Below are positions 42,716-50,522 of a stretch of 51,145 nt of DNA, in pieces. Origin of the DNA: Betaproteobacteria bacterium (GTDB taxonomy: Bacteria; Pseudomonadota; Gammaproteobacteria; Burkholderiales; SG8-41); NCBI GenBank assembly GCA_021732605.1, contig JAKFUS010000034.1, positions 1 to 51,145 of the forward strand, given 5' to 3'. A model generated the notes under the pieces. The model saw only the letters and a program-made list of their open reading frames with translations, had not been told where the DNA came from and made no database searches. Every line of letters begins with the position of its first letter. Position 1 is the first letter of the stretch. The position numbers were made by a program, and so were the translations under genes.

Positions 42716-44155
42716 ATGGCTGCAGTCACCAACAAACGCCCGCCATACGACAAGGTCCTCGTTGACCTCGCCAACTATGCGCATGGCTATCGTCCGGTCA
42801 GCAAACTCGCTTTTGAAACCGCGCGCTTGACGCTGATCGACAGCCTGGCCTGTGCCTTCGAGGCGCTGGCCTACCCGGACTGCACCAAGCTGCTGGGGCC
42901 GGTAGTGCCGGGTACCATCGTGCCGAATGGCGCACGTGTGCCGGGCACCAGTCATGTCCTCGATCCGGTGACCGCCGCCTTCAACGCCGGTGCGCTGATC
43001 CGCTGGCTGGATTTCAACGATGCGTTCTACGGCCGCACGGTGATCCATCCCTCGGACAACATCGGCGCGATCCTGATGACTGCCGACTGGCTGTCGCGCA
43101 CGCGCCAGGCTGCCGGCCAGGCGCCGCTGACCATGCGCGACGTGTTGTCCGCCATCATCAAGGCTTATGAAGTGCAGGGCGGGCTGGCGCTGGAAAACGG
43201 CTTCACCGCGGCCGGACTCGATCACACCATCCTGGTGAAAATCGCGACCACTGCCGCGGTGTCATCGCTGATCGGCTGCAGCCGCGATGAAATCATCAAC
43301 GCATTGTCGAATGCCTGGGTCGATGGCCATGCACTGGCCACTTATCGTCGCAAGCCCAACACCGGTGCGCGCAAATCGTGGGCTGCGGGTGACGCTTCGG
43401 CGCGCGGCGTGTGGCTTTCGCTGATGGCGAAAAAAGGCGAGATGGGTTATCCGTCGGCGCTGACCGCGCCGCGCTGGGGATTCTACGAAGTGCTGTTCGA
43501 CGGCAAGCCATTCAAGTTCCAGCGCCCCTTCGGCAGCTATGTCATCGAAAACACCCTGTTCAAGATTCCGTACCCGACGGCCTTCCACGGCCAGACGGGG
43601 GTGGAGGCGGCGATCAAGCTGCATCCGCGGGTGAAGGATCGGCTCGATGAAGTCAGTCACATCGAGGCGCGCGGCCACAACTCGACGATGGTCATCCTCG
43701 ACAAGACCGGACCCTTGGCCAACTTCGCTGACCGCGACCACTGCATGCAGTACATGATGGCCGTAGGCCTGATCTTCGGCGACATGACTGCGAAGCATTA
43801 CGAAGATGAAATCGCCGCCGACCCGCGCATCGACAAGCTGCGCGAGAAAATCCGCCTGACCGAATACGAACGATACGAACGCGAATACCACGATCCCGCG
43901 AAGCGCACCAATGCCAACTCAATCCAGGTGTTCTTCAAGGATGGCAGCAAGACCCCGCTGTCGGAAGTGAACTATCCGCTTGGCCACCGCACGCGGCGCA
44001 AGGAAGGCATTCCGGCGGTGATGAAAAAATTCAATGAAAACACCAGCATGGTGTTTGCGGCCAGGCAGAAGGCGGCGATTACAGAGGTTTGTACGAGCCA
44101 GAAGAAACTTGAGGCTATGGCGGTGCATGAGTTTGTGGATTTGTTGGTTCGTTAA
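42716..44155 (+). CDS. prpD: MmgE/PrpD family protein (2-methylcitrate dehydratase-like)
   Basis: A 479-residue protein close in length to PrpD. LDFNDAFYG, HPSDNIGAIL, CSRDEIINALSNAWVDG, YRRKPNTGARKSWAAGDA and IPYPTAFHGQTG match the PrpD branch, more so than generic MmgE. PrpD dehydrates 2-methylcitrate to 2-methylaconitate in the propionate cycle. PrpB and PrpC are absent here, so the true substrate may be another hydroxy acid. An AAGGG ribosome site lies upstream. It follows a Bug gene in the same operon. Confidence 0.9.
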   Translation: MAAVTNKRPPYDKVLVDLANYAHGYRPVSKLAFETARLTLIDSLACAFEALAYPDCTKLLGPVVPGTIVPNGARVPGTSHVLDPVTAAFNAGALIRWLDFNDAFYGRTVIHPSDNIGAILMTADWLSRTRQAAGQAPLTMRDVLSAIIKAYEVQGGLALENGFTAAGLDHTILVKIATTAAVSSLIGCSRDEIINALSNAWVDGHALATYRRKPNTGARKSWAAGDASARGVWLSLMAKKGEMGYPSALTAPRWGFYEVLFDGKPFKFQRPFGSYVIENTLFKIPYPTAFHGQTGVEAAIKLHPRVKDRLDEVSHIEARGHNSTMVILDKTGPLANFADRDHCMQYMMAVGLIFGDMTAKHYEDEIAADPRIDKLREKIRLTEYERYEREYHDPAKRTNANSIQVFFKDGSKTPLSEVNYPLGHRTRRKEGIPAVMKKFNENTSMVFAARQKAAITEVCTSQKKLEAMAVHEFVDLLVR

Positions 44156-44630
44156 TTTGGATGTACTTCAAGGTCGCCGGGGGTAGCCCGGCGGCTAGTT
44201 ACTTTCTTTTGTGCGGCCAAAAGAAAGTAACCAAAGAAAATGCCGCCCTAGTTCGCCGGCCCTGCGGGCTGCCCTGTGCTGCTCGCCAGATCAGGCGGCT
44301 GCCACCCAAGGTGACTTCCTTCGGGGCGCGGAACTCGCCTTTGCCGCTGCGCGACAAAGACTCAGACAGTCCTCGCCGGGCGCCCCGGACTCGGTGCCGC
44401 GCAGCGGGGGTGCGGGCAGGGGTAGCCGATGGCTGCGTTCAACAATCATGGGCCGGGGCACCGATGTCTACTCCCGCAAACGGGCCTGCGGCGAACGAGT
44501 CGCAGCCATCCCCCTGATCTGGCTGCGCTGCCCGGCGGCTCACAAGGGGATACTTGGGGAGAGTGGGACGTTTTTCTTTAAGAACTCGTAGGGCGGGTGA
44601 GCCGCGCAGCGGCGTTACCCGCCGTCATGT
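44156..44630. repeat. non-coding stretch with dispersed intergenic element
   Basis: A 475-bp gap between the convergent prpD and SMP-30 genes. It contains an inverted CTTTCTTTTGTG..CAAAAGAAAG element (about 44199-44228), and the DNA up to about 44520 resembles an intergenic unit I have seen in many beta- and gammaproteobacteria, so its short open frames are not genes. At 44590-44624 GGCGGGT/ACCCGCC arms flank a GC-rich hairpin, likely a terminator for the two flanking genes. Confidence 0.6.
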
Positions 44631-45551
44631 TCAGGCCTGCGAATACATCCTGCGTCCCGGCGTCGGTAGCTCTGCGCTGAGAATCGCGCCGCCTTCCGAA
44701 TCAACGATGTAAAGCGTGTGCGGATCCTTCACGCCGTAGGCACAGTTGGTGACTACGTCGGAGCCGGGGGAGTCGATGCGGTACAGCGGTTCGCCGCGGT
44801 GATTGAAAATCCACACTGCACCCATGTCCGGGTGTGCCACCGCCAGACCGTCGTCTTCGTCGATCGCCATGCCGTCGGGGCCGCGGCCGCCGGACATCTG
44901 GATGAACACGCCCATGCGCGACAGTGTGCCATCGGGCAGCAGCGGCAGGCGCCACACGGCATTGGCGCGCGTGACAGCAACAAACAATGTGTTCTCCGCC
45001 TTGTTCAGCACCAGTCCGTTCGGACTCGGGATGTTGTCGGCGATGTGTTCCAGTTTGCCATTGTTGCGCAGGCGATAAACGCTGCCTGTCGGGCTCTGCA
45101 AACCGGTCTGGCCCTGGTCGGTGAAATAGAGGTCGCCGTTCGATGCGAACACCAGATCGTTCAGGCCCTTGAAGGTTTCCAGGTGGTAACGCGTGATGAT
45201 GGATTCGATGCGACCGCGTTTGGCATCGAGCAGCATCAGTCCGCGCTTGTGGTCGGTGACGAAGATGCGGCCATCCTTGTGGATCTTCAGGCCGTTGGGC
45301 TCTCCGTCGTATTCAACGACCAGGTCCCATGTTCCTTTGGGCGAGATGCGAAAAATGCGGCCGAAGGGAATGTCGGTGACGTAGAGATTGCCCTTGCGGT
45401 CGAACGACGGGCCCTCGAGGAAGCAGCCGCCATGCGGCGCGGGCCGGCCAGCGGCGAGACGCTCGGCGGAGACTTTGCTGCGGCGAAATTTTTTCGGCAG
45501 CTCGGCGAAAACTTCTGCGGTGAAACGTTCGGGCGGGGCGAAGAAGCTCAT
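44631..45551 (-). CDS. SMP-30/gluconolactonase family protein
   Basis: A 306-residue six-bladed beta-propeller lactonase. FLEGPSFDRKGNLYVTDIPFGRIFRI, GLNDLVFASNGDLYFTDQ and NGLVLNKAENTLFV carry the metal-binding Glu, Asn and Asp residues of the family. I chose the ATG at 45551, which has AGAGAG upstream and a normal N-terminus; a TTG at 45638 would add 29 residues that run through a tandem repeat. It probably opens a lactone in the cytoplasm. It is divergent from the acyl-CoA ligase gene. Confidence 0.87.
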   Translation of the reverse strand: MSFFAPPERFTAEVFAELPKKFRRSKVSAERLAAGRPAPHGGCFLEGPSFDRKGNLYVTDIPFGRIFRISPKGTWDLVVEYDGEPNGLKIHKDGRIFVTDHKRGLMLLDAKRGRIESIITRYHLETFKGLNDLVFASNGDLYFTDQGQTGLQSPTGSVYRLRNNGKLEHIADNIPSPNGLVLNKAENTLFVAVTRANAVWRLPLLPDGTLSRMGVFIQMSGGRGPDGMAIDEDDGLAVAHPDMGAVWIFNHRGEPLYRIDSPGSDVVTNCAYGVKDPHTLYIVDSEGGAILSAELPTPGRRMYSQA

Positions 45552-45564
45552 GGTCTCTCTATTT

Positions 45565-45607
45565 GGACGGTCATCGGGAAGAGCGTGGACGGTCATCGGG
45601 AAGAGCG
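45565..45607. repeat. tandem 21-bp repeat in a divergent promoter region
   Basis: GGACGGTCATCGGGAAGAGCG occurs twice in tandem with a 22-bp period (45565-45585 and 45587-45607), in the 101-bp gap between the divergent SMP-30 and ligase starts. It could be a pair of regulator sites one helix turn multiple apart, or a recent duplication. Confidence 0.75.
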
Positions 45608-45652
45608 GCGATTGTATGCCAAAATTCGGCGACTCCAATTTGATTGCTGGCC

Positions 45653-47269
45653 ATGAAAAAACCGCTCGAAGTGCTGCGTCTGTATCCCGAACATGACTAC
45701 ACCTTGAACGGTGTGCTGGCGAGTCGTGCCGGCCGCGATCCCTCCCGTCCGTTTATTTTCTTCCGTGAACGCAACTGGTCCTGGGGTGAGTTCGCAGGCA
45801 AGGTGGACGCTGCGGCACGTGTACTGGCTGTGCGCGGTATCCGCAAGGGCGACCGCATGGCTGTGATGGCACGCAATTGCGATGGTCATGTGTTGTTGCT
45901 GCTGGCGTTGTCGCGGCTGGGTGCGATCATGGTGCCGGTCAATCCTGAATTCGGCGTCACAGAGGCAAAGTATGTGTTGCACCATGCCGAGGTCAGTGCG
46001 GTAGCCGCAACCGGGGATACGCTGGGTGTTGCGCGTGATGCGGCGGCAGGATTAAAAATTCCGGCGTGGTTCGTGATGCTGGACGATGCTGTTGATGGCG
46101 TACCGGGACTGGAAGCTCTGCTCAAGGCGGCACCGGCTGCAGCATTACCCGACGATATCAATGGCGATGCGACCTGCCTGATTGTCTATACCTCGGGCAC
46201 CACCGGTTTCCCCAAAGGTGCGATGCACAGCCAGCGCAGCTTTGTCACCGGCGGCGAGGCCTTCGTGCAGCGGGTTTACCTGCAGGATGACGACCGCCTG
46301 ATGGTCGTGCTGCCGCTGTTTCACATCAACGCGATGTTCTATTCGGTGGCCGGCACGCTGGCGGCGGGCGCGAGCATGGTGATCATCTCGAAATTCTCGG
46401 CGTCAACCTTCTGGCAGACCGCGGTCGATACCGGCGCAACCCAGGTCAACATCATCGAAGCCATTGGCAGCATCCTGCGCAACCGTCCACGCAGCGAATT
46501 CCGCCCGGAGCATCGTATCGCCAGGGTTTATGGTGTGCGTGCCAGCATGGACGAGACCTTCAAAAACGATTTCAAGATCCCGCATCGCATCGGCGGCTAC
46601 GGCATGACCGAAATCCCAGGCGTGACCTGTAACCCGTTTGAAGGTGCGCAGAAGCTGGGCAGCATGGGGCCAGTAGGTCGGCATCCGGATCCGGCGCGGC
46701 CCTGGGCGCAGTGCCGCGTGGTGGATGACGAAGGCCTCGATGTGCCTGTGGGTGAAGCGGGGGAGCTGTGGGTCAGGACGCCGATCATCATGCAGGGTTA
46801 TTTCCGCGATCCGGAGCAGACCGCCGGTACTTTTGAAGGTGACTGGTTCAAGACCGGTGACTTGGTGAAATGCGACGAGGATGGTTATTACTATTTCATC
46901 TCGCGCAAGCGCGACATCATCCGTCGTCGCGGTGAAAACATTGCCGCCGCCGAACTTGATCGCGTGGTCGGCGAACATCCGGCGGTGGCCGAGGCCGGCA
47001 CGATTGCCATACCCTCTGAACTGGGTGAAGACGACATTTTTGTTGTCGTTGCGACCAAACCCGGTGCGAAAGTAACCGCCGAAGAAATCGCCGAGTGGTG
47101 CCGCGCGCGGCTCGCACCGCAGAAAGTGCCGCGTTATGTGGCTTTCATCGACGAGCTGCCGCATACGCCCACCCACAAGATCGCCAAGGCGCTGTTGCGG
47201 GCGGATGCGGCGCTGCGGGCGCGGGCGGTGGATTTGCAGCCGGTTGCAGAAGGACGCCGCAAGTCATGA
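45653..47269 (+). CDS. AMP-dependent acyl-CoA synthetase/ligase
   Basis: A 538-residue ANL-superfamily enzyme. The P-loop is YTSGTTGFPKG at about 177-187, then IGGYGMTEIPG, GYFRDPEQTAG, the hinge FISRKRDIIRRRGENI and the terminal PTHKIAK lysine. It activates a carboxylic acid as an acyl adenylate and then a CoA thioester. The layout resembles CaiC-type and cyclohexanecarboxylate ligases. It lies 55 bp upstream of a Bug receptor gene, in a likely uptake-and-activation operon. The substrate is unknown. Confidence 0.92.
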   Translation: MKKPLEVLRLYPEHDYTLNGVLASRAGRDPSRPFIFFRERNWSWGEFAGKVDAAARVLAVRGIRKGDRMAVMARNCDGHVLLLLALSRLGAIMVPVNPEFGVTEAKYVLHHAEVSAVAATGDTLGVARDAAAGLKIPAWFVMLDDAVDGVPGLEALLKAAPAAALPDDINGDATCLIVYTSGTTGFPKGAMHSQRSFVTGGEAFVQRVYLQDDDRLMVVLPLFHINAMFYSVAGTLAAGASMVIISKFSASTFWQTAVDTGATQVNIIEAIGSILRNRPRSEFRPEHRIARVYGVRASMDETFKNDFKIPHRIGGYGMTEIPGVTCNPFEGAQKLGSMGPVGRHPDPARPWAQCRVVDDEGLDVPVGEAGELWVRTPIIMQGYFRDPEQTAGTFEGDWFKTGDLVKCDEDGYYYFISRKRDIIRRRGENIAAAELDRVVGEHPAVAEAGTIAIPSELGEDDIFVVVATKPGAKVTAEEIAEWCRARLAPQKVPRYVAFIDELPHTPTHKIAKALLRADAALRARAVDLQPVAEGRRKS

Positions 47270-47324
47270 TCAGCGTGGCGTGAAGCTTGCTAAGCTTTGC
47301 GGTAACAACATGACGGGGAGAGCA

Positions 47325-48299
47325 ATGATGCGTATTCCAGTGGCAGTCACAGCGGCAGCGGTGCTGGTGACCGCTTTTGGTGCAGCCCACGCCCAGGTCA
47401 GGGATTACCCGTCCCGCGCCATCCGGTTTATCGTGCCTTTCCCGCCGGGCGGCGCGACGGACATCGTTACGCGCATCGTCGCGCAGAAACTCAACGACCA
47501 GTACAAACGCCAGGTTGCCATCGTCGATAACCGCGGCGGTGCGGGCGGCGTGGTCGGTGCCGAAATCGTGGCGCGCGCAGCCCCCGATGGTTACACGCTG
47601 GTGATGGGCACCACCGGCACCCATGCGATCAATGCCAGCCTCTACGCCAAGCCGTCCTATGACCCGGTAAAGGATTTTGCACCGGTGACCCCCGCGGCGC
47701 TGCTGCCCAACATGCTGGTCGCGCATCCGTCGATACCGGTGAAAAACGTGCGCGAATTGATCGCGCTGTCCCGCGCACGGCCGGGTGAACTGTCATATGC
47801 ATCATCGGGAAATTTTCTTTACCTGAGCGGCGCGTTGTTCACCAGCATGGCCAGGGTGGACATGCTGCACGTGCCGTTCAAGGGCGGCGCGCAGGCGATG
47901 CCGGCGGTGGTCGGGGGCGAAGTGGCGCTGTCGTTTGCGACCATCGTGTCGTCATTGCCGCTGGTGCAGTCGGGCAAATTGCGCGGCCTGGCCGTGACCA
48001 GTGCCAAACGTTTTCCCAGCGCCAAAGAGTTTCCGACCGTTGCCGAGTCGGGGTTGCCGGGGTATGAGGCGGTGGCCTGGTACGGCGTATTTGCGCCGGT
48101 CGGCACTTCTCGCGAAATCATCCAGCAACTCAACACCGACATCGTCAGGATCATCAATGCGCATGACGTAAAGGAGTTACTGCTGAAGCAGGGGGCCGAC
48201 TCCTACGCCACCAGCGTCGAGGAATTCGCCAAAGTCGTGCAACGTGATGTGGCGAAGTGGGCGAAGGTGGTCAAGTCATCCGGCGCCAAAGCCGACTGA
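47325..48299 (+). CDS. Bug family periplasmic receptor
   Basis: A 324-residue TctC-type receptor. I chose the ATG at 47325, which has GGGGAG upstream and begins MMRIPVAVTAAAV with a signal peptide ending AHAQ. FIVPFPPGGATDIVTR, VDNRGGAGGVVG, SSGNFLYLSGA and HVPFKGG are the conserved blocks. It probably shares a transcript with the ligase upstream. It is convergent with the FGase-like gene, with only 9 bp between. Confidence 0.93.
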   Translation: MMRIPVAVTAAAVLVTAFGAAHAQVRDYPSRAIRFIVPFPPGGATDIVTRIVAQKLNDQYKRQVAIVDNRGGAGGVVGAEIVARAAPDGYTLVMGTTGTHAINASLYAKPSYDPVKDFAPVTPAALLPNMLVAHPSIPVKNVRELIALSRARPGELSYASSGNFLYLSGALFTSMARVDMLHVPFKGGAQAMPAVVGGEVALSFATIVSSLPLVQSGKLRGLAVTSAKRFPSAKEFPTVAESGLPGYEAVAWYGVFAPVGTSREIIQQLNTDIVRIINAHDVKELLLKQGADSYATSVEEFAKVVQRDVAKWAKVVKSSGAKAD

Positions 48300-48308
48300 T
48301 GGCGATGC

Positions 48309-49166
48309 TCAGGCAACATGCCTGAGTGCATCGTCGGCAACCACTTTCAGCAGCCGGTCGAGGCCGGTCTTCAGTTTTTCGAACCCGGCTGTCCTGCGGA
48401 ATGTTCTGGTATCCATGAACAGCTTCTTGTTGATCTCCACCTGTATCGAATCGATGCCACGCGCCGGATTGCCGTGGCGCCCGATCAGTTCGTTGCCGAC
48501 ATAGGGGTCGTTGACCGAAACGCTGTAACCCAGACCTTTCAGCGTATCGACAACCAGCGCCATGGTGGCCGGCGACGAGGTTTTGCCTTTCAGGTCGCTG
48601 ATGCAGAAGTCCGCTCGCGGTTTGCCGGCATCAGGATGGGTCGGCGCGCCGACGGCCGACATGCAGTGGCAGGAAATCTGACGCAGCACGCCGAAGCGGC
48701 GATGGGTTTCATCGACAATGCGTTTCAGTTCGGCATGGTAGGGCCGGTAGTAATGCGCCAGGCGCTCCTCGATTTCGGAAATCGTCAGGCGGCGTTCCTG
48801 AAACGCTTCACCATAGCGTGACTTTGTTTTGATCAGTCCCAAGCCTTCCAGCGTGCGTGCCGTCGGTTTGAGTTCTTCTGGCCATGTCCCATCGACGATG
48901 TCCGGATCCATGTCAGCTTCGTTGCGGTTGACATCGACCCAGGTGTTGGGGAAGGTGCAGTAGAGCAGCGTGCCGCCCGCTGCCGGCGTGCCGGCCCAGA
49001 GGTCTTCCACATACATCGACACGTTGTCGTGCACGGTGGTGAACGGTAATGGCGAACGGTATTCATTCGGATATTCGCGGCCGCTGCGCGATACATCCAC
49101 CGCCAGCGGCGTGGCGGCAGCCAGCGGTTCGTGGCGCAGGAACAGTCCGGGCTCAGCGTGGATCAT
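48309..49166 (-). CDS. N-formylglutamate amidohydrolase-like protein
   Basis: A 285-residue protein of the FGase/HutG family. WVDVNRNEADMDP (family DxNR) and RPYHAELKRIV are intact. The usual N-terminal PHSG motif reads SRSG, so the His is Arg, and the DxHS-like site reads SCHC. It may therefore have changed metal binding or substrate. FGases hydrolyse N-formyl-glutamate or other N-acyl acids, without a signal peptide. There are no hut genes nearby. AAGGAAAA lies upstream of the ATG at 49166. A CTCAGGCA/TGCCTGAG hairpin (48308-48326) overlaps its 3' end. Confidence 0.8.
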   Translation of the reverse strand: MIHAEPGLFLRHEPLAAATPLAVDVSRSGREYPNEYRSPLPFTTVHDNVSMYVEDLWAGTPAAGGTLLYCTFPNTWVDVNRNEADMDPDIVDGTWPEELKPTARTLEGLGLIKTKSRYGEAFQERRLTISEIEERLAHYYRPYHAELKRIVDETHRRFGVLRQISCHCMSAVGAPTHPDAGKPRADFCISDLKGKTSSPATMALVVDTLKGLGYSVSVNDPYVGNELIGRHGNPARGIDSIQVEINKKLFMDTRTFRRTAGFEKLKTGLDRLLKVVADDALRHVA

Positions 49167-49326
49167 GGTTTTCCTTGTCAGTATTCATGTGATGGATTTC
49201 ATGGGGTCGTATCCCGCCGCTGCCTGAATCCGCTTCCTCCGGTGCCAGTTGTCACGATCCTGTAACAAGCCGAAGCTATTTTCCATGATTGGTGCATTCC
49301 GCGTGCCATGAAAAGAGGAAAAAGCT

Positions 49327-50313
49327 GTGTCCGTTGATTCAACATTGGTCCGATTTCACCTCTGCGCCTGCATCGTTGGCGCATTGTCCATGGGCCAGCC
49401 GGCACACGCCGACCCTGCCTTCCCGGCCAAACCGGTGCGCATGGTCGTGCCGCTGGCACCCGGCGGCGGCAGCGATATCGTCGGCCGCATCGTGGCCCAG
49501 GCGCTGGGCGAGCAATGGGATCAGCAGGTGGTGGTGGACAACCGGCCCGGTGCCGGTGGCACCATGGGCAACGACATCGTGGCCAAGTCCGTACCCGACG
49601 GTTATACCGTGCTGGTGTCGAGTTCGACCATGGCCATCGGCCCGGCCTTGTACAAAAATCTGTCCTCGGACATCCTGCGTGATTTTGCAGCGGTCACGAT
49701 GATTGCCGAGCAGCCCAGCATCATTGCGGTCAACACCAAGGTGCCGGCCAAATCGCTGGCCGAACTGGTGGCCCTGTTCAAGGCGCAGCCGGGCAAATAT
49801 GCCTTCGGCTCAGCCGGCAACGGCACCGCCAGTCATCTCGCCAACGAGTTGTTCAAGCTGTCTGCGAAAGTCGATACTCTGCACGTGCCCTACAAGAGCG
49901 CGGGTCTGGCTTCCACCGGTCTGCTTTCCGGTGAAATCCAGTTCATGGTGACCAACATGGCGACTGCCTTGCCACTGGTACGCGCGGGGCGGTTGAATGG
50001 TGTGGCGGTCACCAGCACGAAGCGGGTAGCGGCGGCAGCCGAGTTGCCGACAGCCAGCGAAGCGGGGCTGCCGGGCTTTGAATACACAACCTGGTACGGC
50101 ATGCTGGCGCCGGCGGGCACCCCGAAGCCGGTGGTCACGCGCATCTATAACGACCTGTCGGGATTGATGCGCCTGCCGCGCATCCAGGAGCGCTTTTCTG
50201 CGCAGGGCCTCGAAGTGCGTGGCACATCGCCGCAGGATTTCGGCAAGTATCTGGCGGTTGAAGTCGCACGCTGGCAGCAGGTGGTTAACGCTGCGGGCAT
50301 CCAGAAGCAATAG
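49327..50313 (+). CDS. Bug family periplasmic receptor
   Basis: A 328-residue TctC-type receptor. It starts at GTG 49327 after AGAGGAAAA and has a signal peptide ending AHAD. MVVPLAPGGGSDIVGR, VDNRPGAGGTMGND, FGSAGNGTASHLANE and HVPYKSAG are the family blocks. It is divergent from the FGase-like gene (160-bp spacer). The Gfo/Idh-type gene follows about 200 bp later. No TctA/TctB is seen. Confidence 0.93.
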   Translation: MSVDSTLVRFHLCACIVGALSMGQPAHADPAFPAKPVRMVVPLAPGGGSDIVGRIVAQALGEQWDQQVVVDNRPGAGGTMGNDIVAKSVPDGYTVLVSSSTMAIGPALYKNLSSDILRDFAAVTMIAEQPSIIAVNTKVPAKSLAELVALFKAQPGKYAFGSAGNGTASHLANELFKLSAKVDTLHVPYKSAGLASTGLLSGEIQFMVTNMATALPLVRAGRLNGVAVTSTKRVAAAAELPTASEAGLPGFEYTTWYGMLAPAGTPKPVVTRIYNDLSGLMRLPRIQERFSAQGLEVRGTSPQDFGKYLAVEVARWQQVVNAAGIQKQ

Positions 50314-50439
50314 CTCCTCTTTTTTTTGCGCGCGCCGCGCTGCTTGTCCCCTCCACCCTCCTTGCACGGCGCGCCATTTTTTATTCTGCGCACCATTCCA
50401 CATGCTGTGAGTGGTGTGCCCGCACACCCGGTATTCCGC

Positions 50440-50468
50440 TTGTAACGCCGGGTATGCTTGGCTAGACT
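50440..50468 (+). promoter_or_regulatory. predicted promoter of the Gfo/Idh gene
   Basis: TTGTAA (50440-50445) and TAGACT (50463-50468) lie 17 bp apart, both matching the sigma-70 consensus at 4 of 6 positions. The predicted start near 50475 leaves a leader of about 45 bases. Confidence 0.45.
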
Positions 50469-50522
50469 CCGGGGCTGCCCGCAGACATTTTTCGCGGGCC
50501 ATGCCTGTATCCGGAGGGGATC

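Noticed and set aside
41543-43225. A 560-residue open frame on the minus strand across the Bug and flavin reductase genes
   Set aside because: It runs antisense to two clear genes with family motifs, has a biased His/Arg/Gly composition and no domain or start site.
44161-44517. Short open frames in the prpD/SMP-30 gap (about 118 and 126 residues)
   Set aside because: They fall in the dispersed intergenic element, and similar spurious frames are common in such elements.
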